From positions 1-24,056 of the forward strand of contig JAZTXE010000033.1 of NCBI GenBank assembly GCA_045636205.1: a stretch of 24,056 bases of DNA, written 5' to 3'. Below are positions 7,746 through 14,411 of the stretch, piece after piece. The translations under genes and the position numbers were made by a program. Each line of letters starts with the position of its first letter. Position 1 is the first letter of the stretch. The notes below the pieces were generated by a model that was given only the letters and a program-made list of their open reading frames with translations, was not told the DNA's origin and did not search any database. The DNA is from JAZRUF01 sp045636205 (GTDB lineage: Bacteria > Bacillota > Clostridia > Oscillospirales > JAAYXM01).

Positions 7746-8549
7746 ATGGATAGAAAAAGAATAACAGAATGTCGCCTTTTTCTTTTGGATATGGACGGAA
7801 CTATTTATCTGGGCAATGACCTCTTTGACGGGACACAAGAGTTTTTAAATCATGTAAAGAGTATCGGCGGGAGATACATGTTCATGACAAATAATTCTTC
7901 CAAAAGCGTTGATAAATATATTCAAAAGCTTGCGTGTATGGGTATCTGCGCGACAAAAGAGGATTTTGTTACATCTGTTCACGTAACAATAAAATATTTA
8001 AATGAAAAAAACTACAAAAAGATATATGCGTTCGGAACCGAAGCGTATAAAGAGCAATTAAAAGAAGGTGGTCTTCCCATAACAGATAAGTTAGAAGATG
8101 ATATTGACTGCCTGTGCATAGGATTTGATACCGAGCTTACATTTAAAAAGCTTGAGGATGCGTGTATCCTGCTCGGCAGAGGTGTGGATTACATAGCGAC
8201 CAATACTGACTGGGTTTGTCCGACAGAATTCGGATTTGTTCCGGATTGCGGTTCGATAAGCAAAATGTTGTGTGAGGCGACCGGGCGAATGCCGGAGTTT
8301 ATGGGAAAACCAAAGCCTGATATGGCATATCTTTCAATGGAGCTTACCGGATTTAAGAAAGATGAAACCATGGTAATAGGTGACAGGATTTATACGGATA
8401 TCACTTGCGGAGTTAATGCCGGTGTAAGAACTGCATTGGTTTTAAGTGGAGAAACCACGCGTGATGATTTGGAAAAAAGCCAAGTAAAGCCGGATTTTGT
8501 TTTTAAAAATATAAAAGAAATATACAATGCTTTATCATCGAAGCAGTAA
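7746..8549 (+). CDS. HAD-IIA family phosphatase, possibly acting on glycerol-3-phosphate
   Basis: Haloacid-dehalogenase-superfamily hydrolase of 267 residues with a C2-type cap, the NagD / p-nitrophenyl-phosphatase / phosphoglycolate-phosphatase clade. Motif I is DMDGT with nucleophile D15 and acid D17. Motif II is MTNNSS, motif III is the lysine of GKPKPDM, and motif IV is VIGDRIYTDI. All catalytic parts are present, so it should be active. Three bases separate it from glpP and a terminator follows, making it the last gene of the glp operon. Members of this clade include G3P phosphatases (mammalian PGP, mycobacterial Rv1692), so release of glycerol from excess G3P is a plausible job. The specificity cannot be read from sequence; nucleotide or sugar phosphates are alternatives. 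Confidence 0.88.
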   Translation: MDRKRITECRLFLLDMDGTIYLGNDLFDGTQEFLNHVKSIGGRYMFMTNNSSKSVDKYIQKLACMGICATKEDFVTSVHVTIKYLNEKNYKKIYAFGTEAYKEQLKEGGLPITDKLEDDIDCLCIGFDTELTFKKLEDACILLGRGVDYIATNTDWVCPTEFGFVPDCGSISKMLCEATGRMPEFMGKPKPDMAYLSMELTGFKKDETMVIGDRIYTDITCGVNAGVRTALVLSGETTRDDLEKSQVKPDFVFKNIKEIYNALSSKQ

Positions 8550-8553
8550 TATA

Positions 8554-8595
8554 AAAAGAAGTCAGTTCAAGGCATCACTTGAACTGACTTCTTTT
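8554..8595. terminator. Bidirectional terminator between the glp operon and the permuted SBP gene
   Basis: A perfect 18-bp stem (8554-8571 with 8578-8595) has a six-base loop, GCATCA. It is flanked by A-rich sequence on the left and T-rich on the right, so it reads as an intrinsic terminator on both strands. It serves the + strand HAD gene and the - strand lipoprotein gene that converge here. Confidence 0.92.
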
Positions 8596-8604
8596 ATATA
8601 TGGT

Positions 8605-9459
8605 TTAGCTTAAATAATCGCTTGTAAAGGGATTTATACCTACATCGTCTTTGTTGGATACGAGATAAACCGAAGAGTCAAAGTAATTTGCCGGGTAAAC
8701 CGGATGCGGCCACTCTTCACTTTCTTTGGCGGTGAACTGACCGAAGCCAACGCGGATTTCTCCGTTTTCCAAAGCCGGAATCAATTCATCCTTGGTATAT
8801 TCCTTGAAAACCGGGGTAGCACCGTAGTACCTCGCAATTTCGTTTGCAATTTCAATATCAAAGCCTGCCCACTGACCTGCATCGTTTTTATAAGAGAACG
8901 GTGCGGAATTTGCGCAGACACCTATAAGGAGCTCACGCCCTATTTTAGTTTCATTAAATTGAATATTTGAATTATTTCCCATAGGGGCTTCATTGAAAAT
9001 ATATTTTTCAAGAAGTTTATAGTACGTGCCGTTACCTTTTAAACGCGACATCGTTGCGTCAATGTTTGAGCGGAATTCACCCTCAGCAGTGCTTCCTAAT
9101 GTGGTGGAGGCCACTACGGTTTGACTATCAGTATAAACCTGTAAAACCTTTGCCAAAGAGTCATCTTTATTTAAAATATAATCTGCAACACTGCCGCTTA
9201 CAACCAGGGTTTCAACTTTGTATGCCTTAAGCGCACTGACAGCTTTGTCTATTGAGTCATATTTTTTAATTCTTGCGCCGGGGATTCTGTCTTTTACAGA
9301 TGCCTCAAGTCCTGAATTTTCAAGGACACCTACAGATTTACCCTCAAAGTCCTCGACTAAGAAATACTCATGGTCCTCACGTTGACCCAACTGACAAGAA
9401 GCCAGGGAGAATAACATGAGCAGGGACAGGAAAAGTGCCGATATTTTTTTCATTTTCAT
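8605..9459 (-). CDS. Orphan solute-binding lipoprotein with apparently circularly permuted domain
   Basis: Predicted lipoprotein of 284 residues, anchored outside the membrane. It has a signal peptide (MKMKK, then a hydrophobic core) and lipobox LASC with C22. The rest resembles a type 2 amino-acid-type binding protein, but in swapped order. Residues 36-157 match the second half of such proteins: EDFEGKSVGV, AVSALKAYKVETLVV and the terminal helix RLKGNGTYYKLLEKYIF. Residues 175-271 match the first half: IGVCANSAPFSYKND, GFDIEIANEIA and ELIPALENGEIRVGFGQFTA. The usual ligand-clamping Arg after the TxxxR position and the lobe-2 Asp are not seen. No permease or ATPase gene is adjacent. Start: GGAG eight bases upstream of the ATG at 9459. 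A two-fragment fusion is an alternative to permutation. Confidence 0.8.
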   Translation of the reverse strand: MKMKKISALFLSLLMLFSLASCQLGQREDHEYFLVEDFEGKSVGVLENSGLEASVKDRIPGARIKKYDSIDKAVSALKAYKVETLVVSGSVADYILNKDDSLAKVLQVYTDSQTVVASTTLGSTAEGEFRSNIDATMSRLKGNGTYYKLLEKYIFNEAPMGNNSNIQFNETKIGRELLIGVCANSAPFSYKNDAGQWAGFDIEIANEIARYYGATPVFKEYTKDELIPALENGEIRVGFGQFTAKESEEWPHPVYPANYFDSSVYLVSNKDDVGINPFTSDYLS

Positions 9460-9506
9460 AATATACGCTCCGTTTCATTGTATTTGTATAAATATGTCAT
9501 GTACGA

Positions 9507-9535
9507 ATTATACAATATATAAACAAGTTCTGCAA
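9507..9535 (-). promoter_or_regulatory. Probable promoter of the solute-binding lipoprotein gene
   Basis: Reading the - strand, TTGCAG (9535-9530), 17 bases, then a perfect TATAAT (9512-9507) lie 48 bases before the start codon. The -35 is weak, matching three of six. Confidence 0.6.
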
Positions 9536-9568
9536 GTAAAATTCTTTAGTTATCTATGTTCTGTAACA

Positions 9569-9596
9569 TTGACATGATTTTTGGTTGTGATATAAT
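9569..9596 (+). promoter_or_regulatory. Sigma-A promoter of alaS
   Basis: A consensus TTGACA (9569-9574), a 16-base spacer and TATAAT (9591-9596) precede alaS. Transcription would start near 9603, leaving only about 44 bases of leader, so there is no room for a T-box, which often controls aminoacyl-tRNA synthetase genes in Firmicutes. Confidence 0.85.
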
Positions 9597-9646
9597 AGTA
9601 TATAAAAGAATTCTAATTGCTATTTTATGGCATATCGGAGGTAATT

Positions 9647-12295
9647 ATGCAATATACAGGTTTAAATGAGTTGCGCGAAAAATATTTATCATTTTTTGAA
9701 AGTAAAGGACATTTGCGTTTGCCGAGCTTTCCGCTCCTTCCGCAGGGAGATCAGTCTTTGCTGCTGATAAACTCCGGTATGGCACCCATGAAGCCTTACT
9801 TTGCAGGCGAGGTTACTCCGCCGCGTTCACGTGTGACCACGTGCCAAAAATGTATCAGAACTCCGGATATTGAGCGTGTGGGAAAAACCTCTCGCCACGG
9901 AACGTTCTTTGAGATGCTCGGAAACTTCTCTTTTGGAGATTACTTTAAAATTGAAGCTATGACCTGGGCGTGGGAATTTATTACAAAGGTAATGGAAATT
10001 CCGGAGGACCGTTTATATGTATCCGTATATCTGGATGATGACGAGGCATGGGATTTGTGGACCAAGCAGGTAGGTGTTTCTGAGTCGCATATGGTTCGCC
10101 TCGGTAAAGCGGATAACTTCTGGGAAATCGGCGCAGGCCCTTGCGGTCCGTGCTCGGAAATTTACTTTGACCGCGGTCCGGAGCATGGCTGTGATTCTCC
10201 TGACTGTGCAGTAGGGTGTGACTGTGACCGTTATGTGGAATTCTGGAACCTGGTATTCACCCAGTTTAATAACGACGGCAACGGAAACTATACCCCTTTA
10301 AAACGCAAGAATATTGATACTGGTATGGGACTTGAGCGTCTGGCATGCATCATGCAGGGCGTAAACTCTCTCTTTGAGGTTGATACCGTTAAAAATATAA
10401 TGGAGCATATTTCAAAGCTTGCGGGTGTATCTTACGGTGCAGATGAAAAATCCGATGTCTCACTTCGTATTATCACTGACCATATCCGAAGCACTACCAT
10501 GATGGTTTGTGACGGTGTTATGCCGTCAAACGAGGGACGCGGATACGTTCTTCGCCGTCTGCTTCGCCGCGCTGCGCGCCATGGCAGATTACTCGGAATC
10601 AGTGGTGCATTCTTACATGAGGTTTGCAATACCGTGGTTTCAGAGAGCGGTGATGCATATCCTGAGCTTGTAAAGAAGCAGGAGTTTATCCGAAAAGTAA
10701 TTAAAATGGAAGAGGAGAGTTTCAATCGCACGATTGATGCAGGCCTTAGCATTTTAAATGATATTATTGCAAAGCTCAAAGCTGACGAGGGTAACACCCT
10801 TTCAGGCGAAGATGCATTTAAACTTAACGATACTTACGGCTTCCCGATAGACCTTACCTTGGAAATCCTTGAGGAGCAGGGATTAGCCCTTGACCGTGAA
10901 GGATTTGATGCGCTTATGAATGAGCAACGCGAGCGCGCACGTGCAGCGCGTGCAGCTATGGGTGACTTCGGTTGGGAAAGTGTTGACTTAGGTTTGGATA
11001 AGTCTGTAAAGACCGAATTTTTAGGATATTCTGAGTCAAGCTGCGATGCAAAGGTTCTCGCTGTCGTAGCTGACGGCGCAGTTGTTGACACTGCTTATGA
11101 GGGTCAGGTCAGCGTGGTTCTTGACAGAACAGTATTCTATGCAGAGTCCGGCGGTCAGTCTGCTGATACCGGCATAATCCGCGTTATCAAGGACGGTGAG
11201 CAGGTAGGACTTGTACGCGTATCTGATGTTTCGAAAACCAAGGATGGAAAATACCTGCATAACGGTACATTGGAATCCGGTGCAATTGCAAAAGGTGATG
11301 CGGTTACGGCAGAGTATGATGCAAATCGACGTCAGGCAATTGCAAGAGCGCACTCCGCTACACATTTGCTGCAAAAGGCACTGCGTAATGTGCTTGGCAC
11401 GCATGTAGAGCAGGCAGGTTCAATGGTCGGTCCGGATACCGTGCGTTTTGACTTTACTCATTTCTCTCAAATGTCAGACGAAGAGCTTGCAAAAGTTGAA
11501 AACGAAGTCAACAGCCAGATGATGGCAGGTATGGAAATTAATGTATCAACTATGCCGATTGAAGAGGCTAAAAAGCTCGGTGCGATGGCACTGTTTGGCG
11601 AAAAATACGGTGATGTTGTCCGTGTTGTTAAAATGGGTGATTATTCTGTTGAGCTGTGCGGCGGTACGCATCTTGACAACACTGCCAAAGCAGGACTCTT
11701 CAAAATTGTTTCCGAATCATCTGTTGCCGCGGGTGTACGTAGAATAGAGGCAGTGTGCGGAAACGGTGTCTTGGCAAAAATTGATGAGAGTGCAGAGACA
11801 ATGTACCGCTTGGCAGAGATTTTAAAGACCGCACCTAAGGAGCTTGTAAATAAAGCGGTGCAAACTACTGCTGAAATCAAGGCTCTTCGCAGTGAGCTTG
11901 AAGCACTTGAAGAAAAGCTTGCCCAAAAGGATGCGGAAGGTCTTGTAAACAATGCCAAAGATATAGCAGGACTTAAGCTGATTGCAGCAAAGCTTAATAA
12001 TGTAAAGGGCGACAGCCTTCGTGTTATCGGAAGTCAGCTGCGCGAAAATGATGAGACTACGGTTGCAGTCCTTGCAAGTGTGGCAGACGGTAAGATAGTA
12101 TTTAGTGCAAGCTGTGGAAAACAGGCTATTGCAAAGGGAATAAAAGCGGGTGACTTGGTTCGCACGGTTGCAAAGGTTGCAGGCGGAAGCGGTGGCGGTA
12201 AGCCGGATAGCGCTATGGCGGGCGGAAACGATGTTTCCAAGCTCGATGAAGCGCTCTCTGCAGCCGAAGTATTCGTAGCTGAAAACGCAAAATAA
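9647..12295 (+). CDS. alaS: Alanyl-tRNA synthetase
   Basis: Charges tRNA-Ala with alanine and hydrolyses mischarged Ser/Gly-tRNA; cytoplasmic. The 882 residues are full length. The class II catalytic core is at the N terminus (GTFFEMLGNFSFGDYF and motif 2). The editing domain has its zinc/catalytic residues H569 and H573 (HSATH) and C671 and H675 (CGGTH). The C-terminal C-Ala/DHHA1 domain ends with the glycine-rich GGSGGGKPDSAMAGG. The ATG at 9647 is used because CGGAGGT lies just before it; an upstream in-frame TTG at 9617 would fall inside the leader without a ribosome binding site. It is co-transcribed with a HIT protein gene 14 bases downstream. Confidence 0.97.
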   Translation: MQYTGLNELREKYLSFFESKGHLRLPSFPLLPQGDQSLLLINSGMAPMKPYFAGEVTPPRSRVTTCQKCIRTPDIERVGKTSRHGTFFEMLGNFSFGDYFKIEAMTWAWEFITKVMEIPEDRLYVSVYLDDDEAWDLWTKQVGVSESHMVRLGKADNFWEIGAGPCGPCSEIYFDRGPEHGCDSPDCAVGCDCDRYVEFWNLVFTQFNNDGNGNYTPLKRKNIDTGMGLERLACIMQGVNSLFEVDTVKNIMEHISKLAGVSYGADEKSDVSLRIITDHIRSTTMMVCDGVMPSNEGRGYVLRRLLRRAARHGRLLGISGAFLHEVCNTVVSESGDAYPELVKKQEFIRKVIKMEEESFNRTIDAGLSILNDIIAKLKADEGNTLSGEDAFKLNDTYGFPIDLTLEILEEQGLALDREGFDALMNEQRERARAARAAMGDFGWESVDLGLDKSVKTEFLGYSESSCDAKVLAVVADGAVVDTAYEGQVSVVLDRTVFYAESGGQSADTGIIRVIKDGEQVGLVRVSDVSKTKDGKYLHNGTLESGAIAKGDAVTAEYDANRRQAIARAHSATHLLQKALRNVLGTHVEQAGSMVGPDTVRFDFTHFSQMSDEELAKVENEVNSQMMAGMEINVSTMPIEEAKKLGAMALFGEKYGDVVRVVKMGDYSVELCGGTHLDNTAKAGLFKIVSESSVAAGVRRIEAVCGNGVLAKIDESAETMYRLAEILKTAPKELVNKAVQTTAEIKALRSELEALEEKLAQKDAEGLVNNAKDIAGLKLIAAKLNNVKGDSLRVIGSQLRENDETTVAVLASVADGKIVFSASCGKQAIAKGIKAGDLVRTVAKVAGGSGGGKPDSAMAGGNDVSKLDEALSAAEVFVAENAK

Positions 12296-12309
12296 GCGGA
12301 GGGGTAAAA

Positions 12310-12651
12310 ATGTCAGATTGTCTTTTTTGTAAGATTATAAAGGGTGAAATCCCATCAAAGAAAGTCTATGAAGATGAAACCGTATTCGCTTTTTATGATA
12401 TAAATCCGCAAGCACCGATGCATATACTTGTTATTCCTAAATTGCACATCAGCTCTGCTGCAGATGTCACATGCGATAACAGTGCTGTAATATCACATAT
12501 ATTTGAAGTAGTAGCGCAGATAGCCAAGGAGCAAAATCTCCATGAGGGATTTCGCGTTGTAACAAACTGCGGTGAGCATGCGGGGCAAACCGTTGGTCAC
12601 TTGCATTTCCACATACTCGGCGGAAAACAGCTCGATTTGGCCATGTGCTGA
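12310..12651 (+). CDS. HIT-family nucleotide hydrolase (HinT-like)
   Basis: Histidine-triad protein of 113 residues, the typical size of bacterial HinT. The catalytic triad motif HLHFH is at 97-101 (H97, H99, H101), within GQTVGHLHFHILGGK. The N terminus has CLFC (4-7), the metal-site half found in some HIT proteins. HinT enzymes hydrolyse purine phosphoramidates and aminoacyl-adenylates. The gene follows alaS by 14 bases with its own GGAGGGG site, so they form one transcript. That suggests a role in clearing alanyl-AMP or related adducts, which is inference. A hairpin follows. Confidence 0.93.
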   Translation: MSDCLFCKIIKGEIPSKKVYEDETVFAFYDINPQAPMHILVIPKLHISSAADVTCDNSAVISHIFEVVAQIAKEQNLHEGFRVVTNCGEHAGQTVGHLHFHILGGKQLDLAMC

Positions 12652-12663
12652 TTGTTAAAGATA

Positions 12664-12706
12664 AAACAGCGGTGAAAAAGCTTTGACTGCTCTTTCACCG
12701 CTGTTT
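12664..12706. terminator. Convergent terminator hairpin between the HIT and SASP genes
   Basis: A perfect 14-bp stem (12664-12677 with 12693-12706, arms AAACAGCGGTGAAA and TTTCACCGCTGTTT) may extend inward by three pairs. On the - strand it is followed by a good T-rich tract (TTTTATCTTT), on the + strand by a poor one (TTTCG). It should end the SASP transcript well and the alaS-HIT transcript less fully. Confidence 0.85.
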
Positions 12707-12736
12707 CGCTGATTTATTAACCCTGAACTACCGGGT

Positions 12737-12922
12737 TTAGTGCATGCTCTTCTCGTAAGACTCGATCATCTTCTTGACCATCTGGCCACCGATGGAGCCT
12801 GCCTGACGGGAAGTCAAATCGCCGTTATATCCCTGCTTGAGAGTAACGCCGACTTCACTTGCAGCTTCCATTTTAAACTTGTTCATTGCGTCCTTTGCGT
12901 TGGGTACTAAAATATCTGACAT
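12737..12922 (-). CDS. Small acid-soluble spore protein, alpha/beta type
   Basis: Spore DNA-coating protein that protects forespore DNA and is degraded at germination. The 61 residues carry the two family signatures: the germination-protease region KMEAASEVGV (17-26; cleavage expected after E19) and the DNA-binding block NGDLTSRQAGSIGGQMVKKM (33-52). The start at 12922 is decided by the CAGGAG site nine bases before it. An in-frame ATG three codons earlier abuts that site, and a longer reading to 12964 has no site. It proves the organism makes, or descends from makers of, endospores. A sigma-G-like promoter lies upstream. Confidence 0.96.
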   Translation of the reverse strand: MSDILVPNAKDAMNKFKMEAASEVGVTLKQGYNGDLTSRQAGSIGGQMVKKMIESYEKSMH

Positions 12923-12967
12923 TGTTTTCATCTCCTGAAAAATTTTATTTGGTTTGTTAACCAAGAT

Positions 12968-12997
12968 TATTATCTGTCGATATCAGCCGAATATTCA
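12968..12997 (-). promoter_or_regulatory. Candidate forespore (sigma-G-type) promoter of the SASP gene
   Basis: On the - strand, TGAATA (12997-12992) is followed after 17 bases by GATAATA (12974-12968). This is close to the sigma-G pattern as I recall it (GHATR, 17-18 bases, CATNHTA), with one mismatch in the -10. The start of transcription would be about 40 bases before the gene. The -35 overlaps the stop codon of the upstream SSB-like gene. Confidence 0.6.
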
Positions 12998-13615
12998 GGA
13001 AATAATTGCATTTGAATTTTCACAAACAGAGGAGATTGAAACCTCATATGTAACACGCGGGTGTTCAATCCCATCTATTAGTTTAATATAGTTTCTGCTC
13101 TGTATTCGACCGGTCAGGTTAACGCACGAACCAACCTCGAATAAAGAGGCGATATAAGCGTTTCTTCCCCAAGCTATACATGGCAGATAATCCGCGCGAC
13201 CGTATCGCCGATTTATTGCGAGCATTAAATCGCAAATTTCACGCCCGAGCGGTGTTTTACGGTATATGGGTTCTTTGCAAAGAATACCCGTTAGTGTAAG
13301 CTCATTTAAATATTCCTCGGTATGGTGAGAAATCTCACGTGCATACGCGGTTATGACAAGGCGACTCCCGATTCCGGATTTGTTGTTGAAAGAACGCAGT
13401 TCACCTGAAATCGATATAAAATCTCCGGGGACTATTTCAAGGTTTTGAAGTTTTTTTTCGTTTACGAGAACATTGATAGTATCCGATGCTTCCGACAGAC
13501 GTTTTACGATCAGTGGAAAGCGCATAAAACGCTCTCCATGTGACTGGTGTGAAAAAAATGGGGACTCATAAACTCTACCACATAAAATAAGACTGTTTTG
13601 TGATGCTGTTATCAT
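12995..13615 (-). CDS. SSB-like protein with two OB folds
   Basis: Probable single-stranded-DNA-binding protein of 206 residues made of two SSB/OB units. The second (about 103-197) is close to normal SSB: ELTLTGILCKEPIYRKTPLGREICDL in two parts, then LAINRRYGRADYLPCIAWG (132-150), GSCVNLTGRIQSRNY (162-176) and a final TYEVSISSV. The first (about 7-95) has the same layout but has lost most SSB residues: LILCGRVYESP, LIVKRL, GDFISISGELRS, RLVITAYAREI. No acidic C-terminal tip of the DDDIPF kind exists, so it should not recruit repair partners as housekeeping SSB does. Start: GAGGT before the ATG at 13615. It lies 61 bases after an unknown gene on the same strand, and its role is unknown. Confidence 0.8.
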   Translation of the reverse strand: MITASQNSLILCGRVYESPFFSHQSHGERFMRFPLIVKRLSEASDTINVLVNEKKLQNLEIVPGDFISISGELRSFNNKSGIGSRLVITAYAREISHHTEEYLNELTLTGILCKEPIYRKTPLGREICDLMLAINRRYGRADYLPCIAWGRNAYIASLFEVGSCVNLTGRIQSRNYIKLIDGIEHPRVTYEVSISSVCENSNAIIS

Positions 13616-13676
13616 ATTATCTACCTCGTATCGTTAGTTTTTTTAAAATATATTCAGAGGTAGCAACAAATATTCT

Positions 13677-14237
13677 TTACATAACCGCGGTGCGTAAAAA
13701 ATCAATATGTTTTATCGTTTCAACCGGTATATCTAAAAGAAGCAGAATAGATATGCTTGCAAGCAATGCTTCTATTTGGTTTGAGTTTTTTAAATCAATT
13801 GAAAATTCTTGTTCGACGATTCGATTTTTACCAAGCGAAACGATTTCGCGTTGAACGGATACAATGAGTTTGCTTTGGATAAGGCTTGAGACAGTTACCG
13901 TGTTTTTGCAGCTTAGTCCATAGGTAATTACGCTTTTAGGATTTAATTGGCTTATTGTTGATACGCTGCATATGTCCGGCACGATTACGGTATCTGCTTG
14001 AGGAAAAGAATTCGATTTTTCATATCCTGACTCTAAAATGCATATATCAAGGTGGTCGGGAAGTAGTGCCGCACACTCAACTGAATAGACATTGAGTGAG
14101 TTGTTATCATCAGAAAAAAACTCATCTTTTACGTTTGTGCACTGTGTTATTTTGACTCCGAAGTGTGAGAGTGAGGTGCATATAATTTCTGAAAATGAGC
14201 TGTTCTTATTTTGGTAAATACCAACTGAATAAGGCAT
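13677..14237 (-). CDS. Hypothetical protein, faint Mur-ligase-like pattern
   Basis: I do not recognise this 186-residue protein. There is no signal peptide, and the only hydrophobic run is ISILLLLDIPVETI near the C terminus. The order VITYGLS ... IEALLASISILLLLDIPVETI recalls the end of the Mur-ligase central domain, where a TYG-type strand is followed by a helix of the NALAAIAVALELGI..ETI kind. There is no ATP-binding loop, so it could only be a fragment or a degenerate relative; this is a weak resemblance. The second ATG (14237) is preferred because the GGGAGGAA site touches the first one at 14243. Its codon use is AT-rich. It probably shares a transcript with the SSB-like gene below it. 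Confidence 0.7.
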   Translation of the reverse strand: MPYSVGIYQNKNSSFSEIICTSLSHFGVKITQCTNVKDEFFSDDNNSLNVYSVECAALLPDHLDICILESGYEKSNSFPQADTVIVPDICSVSTISQLNPKSVITYGLSCKNTVTVSSLIQSKLIVSVQREIVSLGKNRIVEQEFSIDLKNSNQIEALLASISILLLLDIPVETIKHIDFLRTAVM

Positions 14238-14278
14238 AATCATTTCCTCCCGATTTTTAATTATTTATCTGTAACTGA

Positions 14279-14308
14279 TATTTTGCGTCGTTTAAATTCT
14301 CTTATTCA
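14279..14308 (-). promoter_or_regulatory. Possible sigma-G-like promoter of the hypothetical/SSB-like pair
   Basis: On the - strand, TGAATA (14308-14303), then 17 bases, then CAAAATA (14285-14279). The layout and spacing are the same as the site before the SASP gene, with one mismatch in the -10. The region is AT-rich, so a chance match is quite possible. No good sigma-A promoter was seen for this pair. Confidence 0.35.
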
Positions 14309-14340
14309 TTTTAAATAAAAAACAAACCGAGCTAAAACTG

Positions 14341-14369
14341 TTGACAGACTAAGTGAATCATGATATAAT
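14341..14369 (+). promoter_or_regulatory. Sigma-A promoter of the histidine operon
   Basis: A perfect TTGACA (14341-14346), a 17-base spacer and a perfect TATAAT (14364-14369). The start would be near 14376, giving a leader of about 36 bases. There is no space for a His T-box or a leader-peptide attenuator, so control, if any, should be by a repressor or by feedback on HisG/HisZ. Confidence 0.9.
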
Positions 14370-14411
14370 TTAGCGTATTAAAGTGATAAATTAATGAATT
14401 GAGGTATATAA

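Noticed and set aside
8605..9459. The swapped-order binding protein as a degraded pseudogene
   Set aside because: The frame is uninterrupted, with signal peptide, lipobox, ribosome site, promoter and terminator all in place; both halves are complete up to natural hinge points.
12949..12964. Hairpin TTGGTT-TGTT-AACCAA upstream of the SASP gene as a terminator of the SSB-like gene
   Set aside because: The stem is only six bp with AT ends and lies after the SASP promoter; at best it is a minor 5' leader structure.
14357..14364. Palindrome ATCATGAT within the his promoter spacer as a repressor operator
   Set aside because: Eight bases of AT-rich palindrome are common by chance, and no second copy is present.
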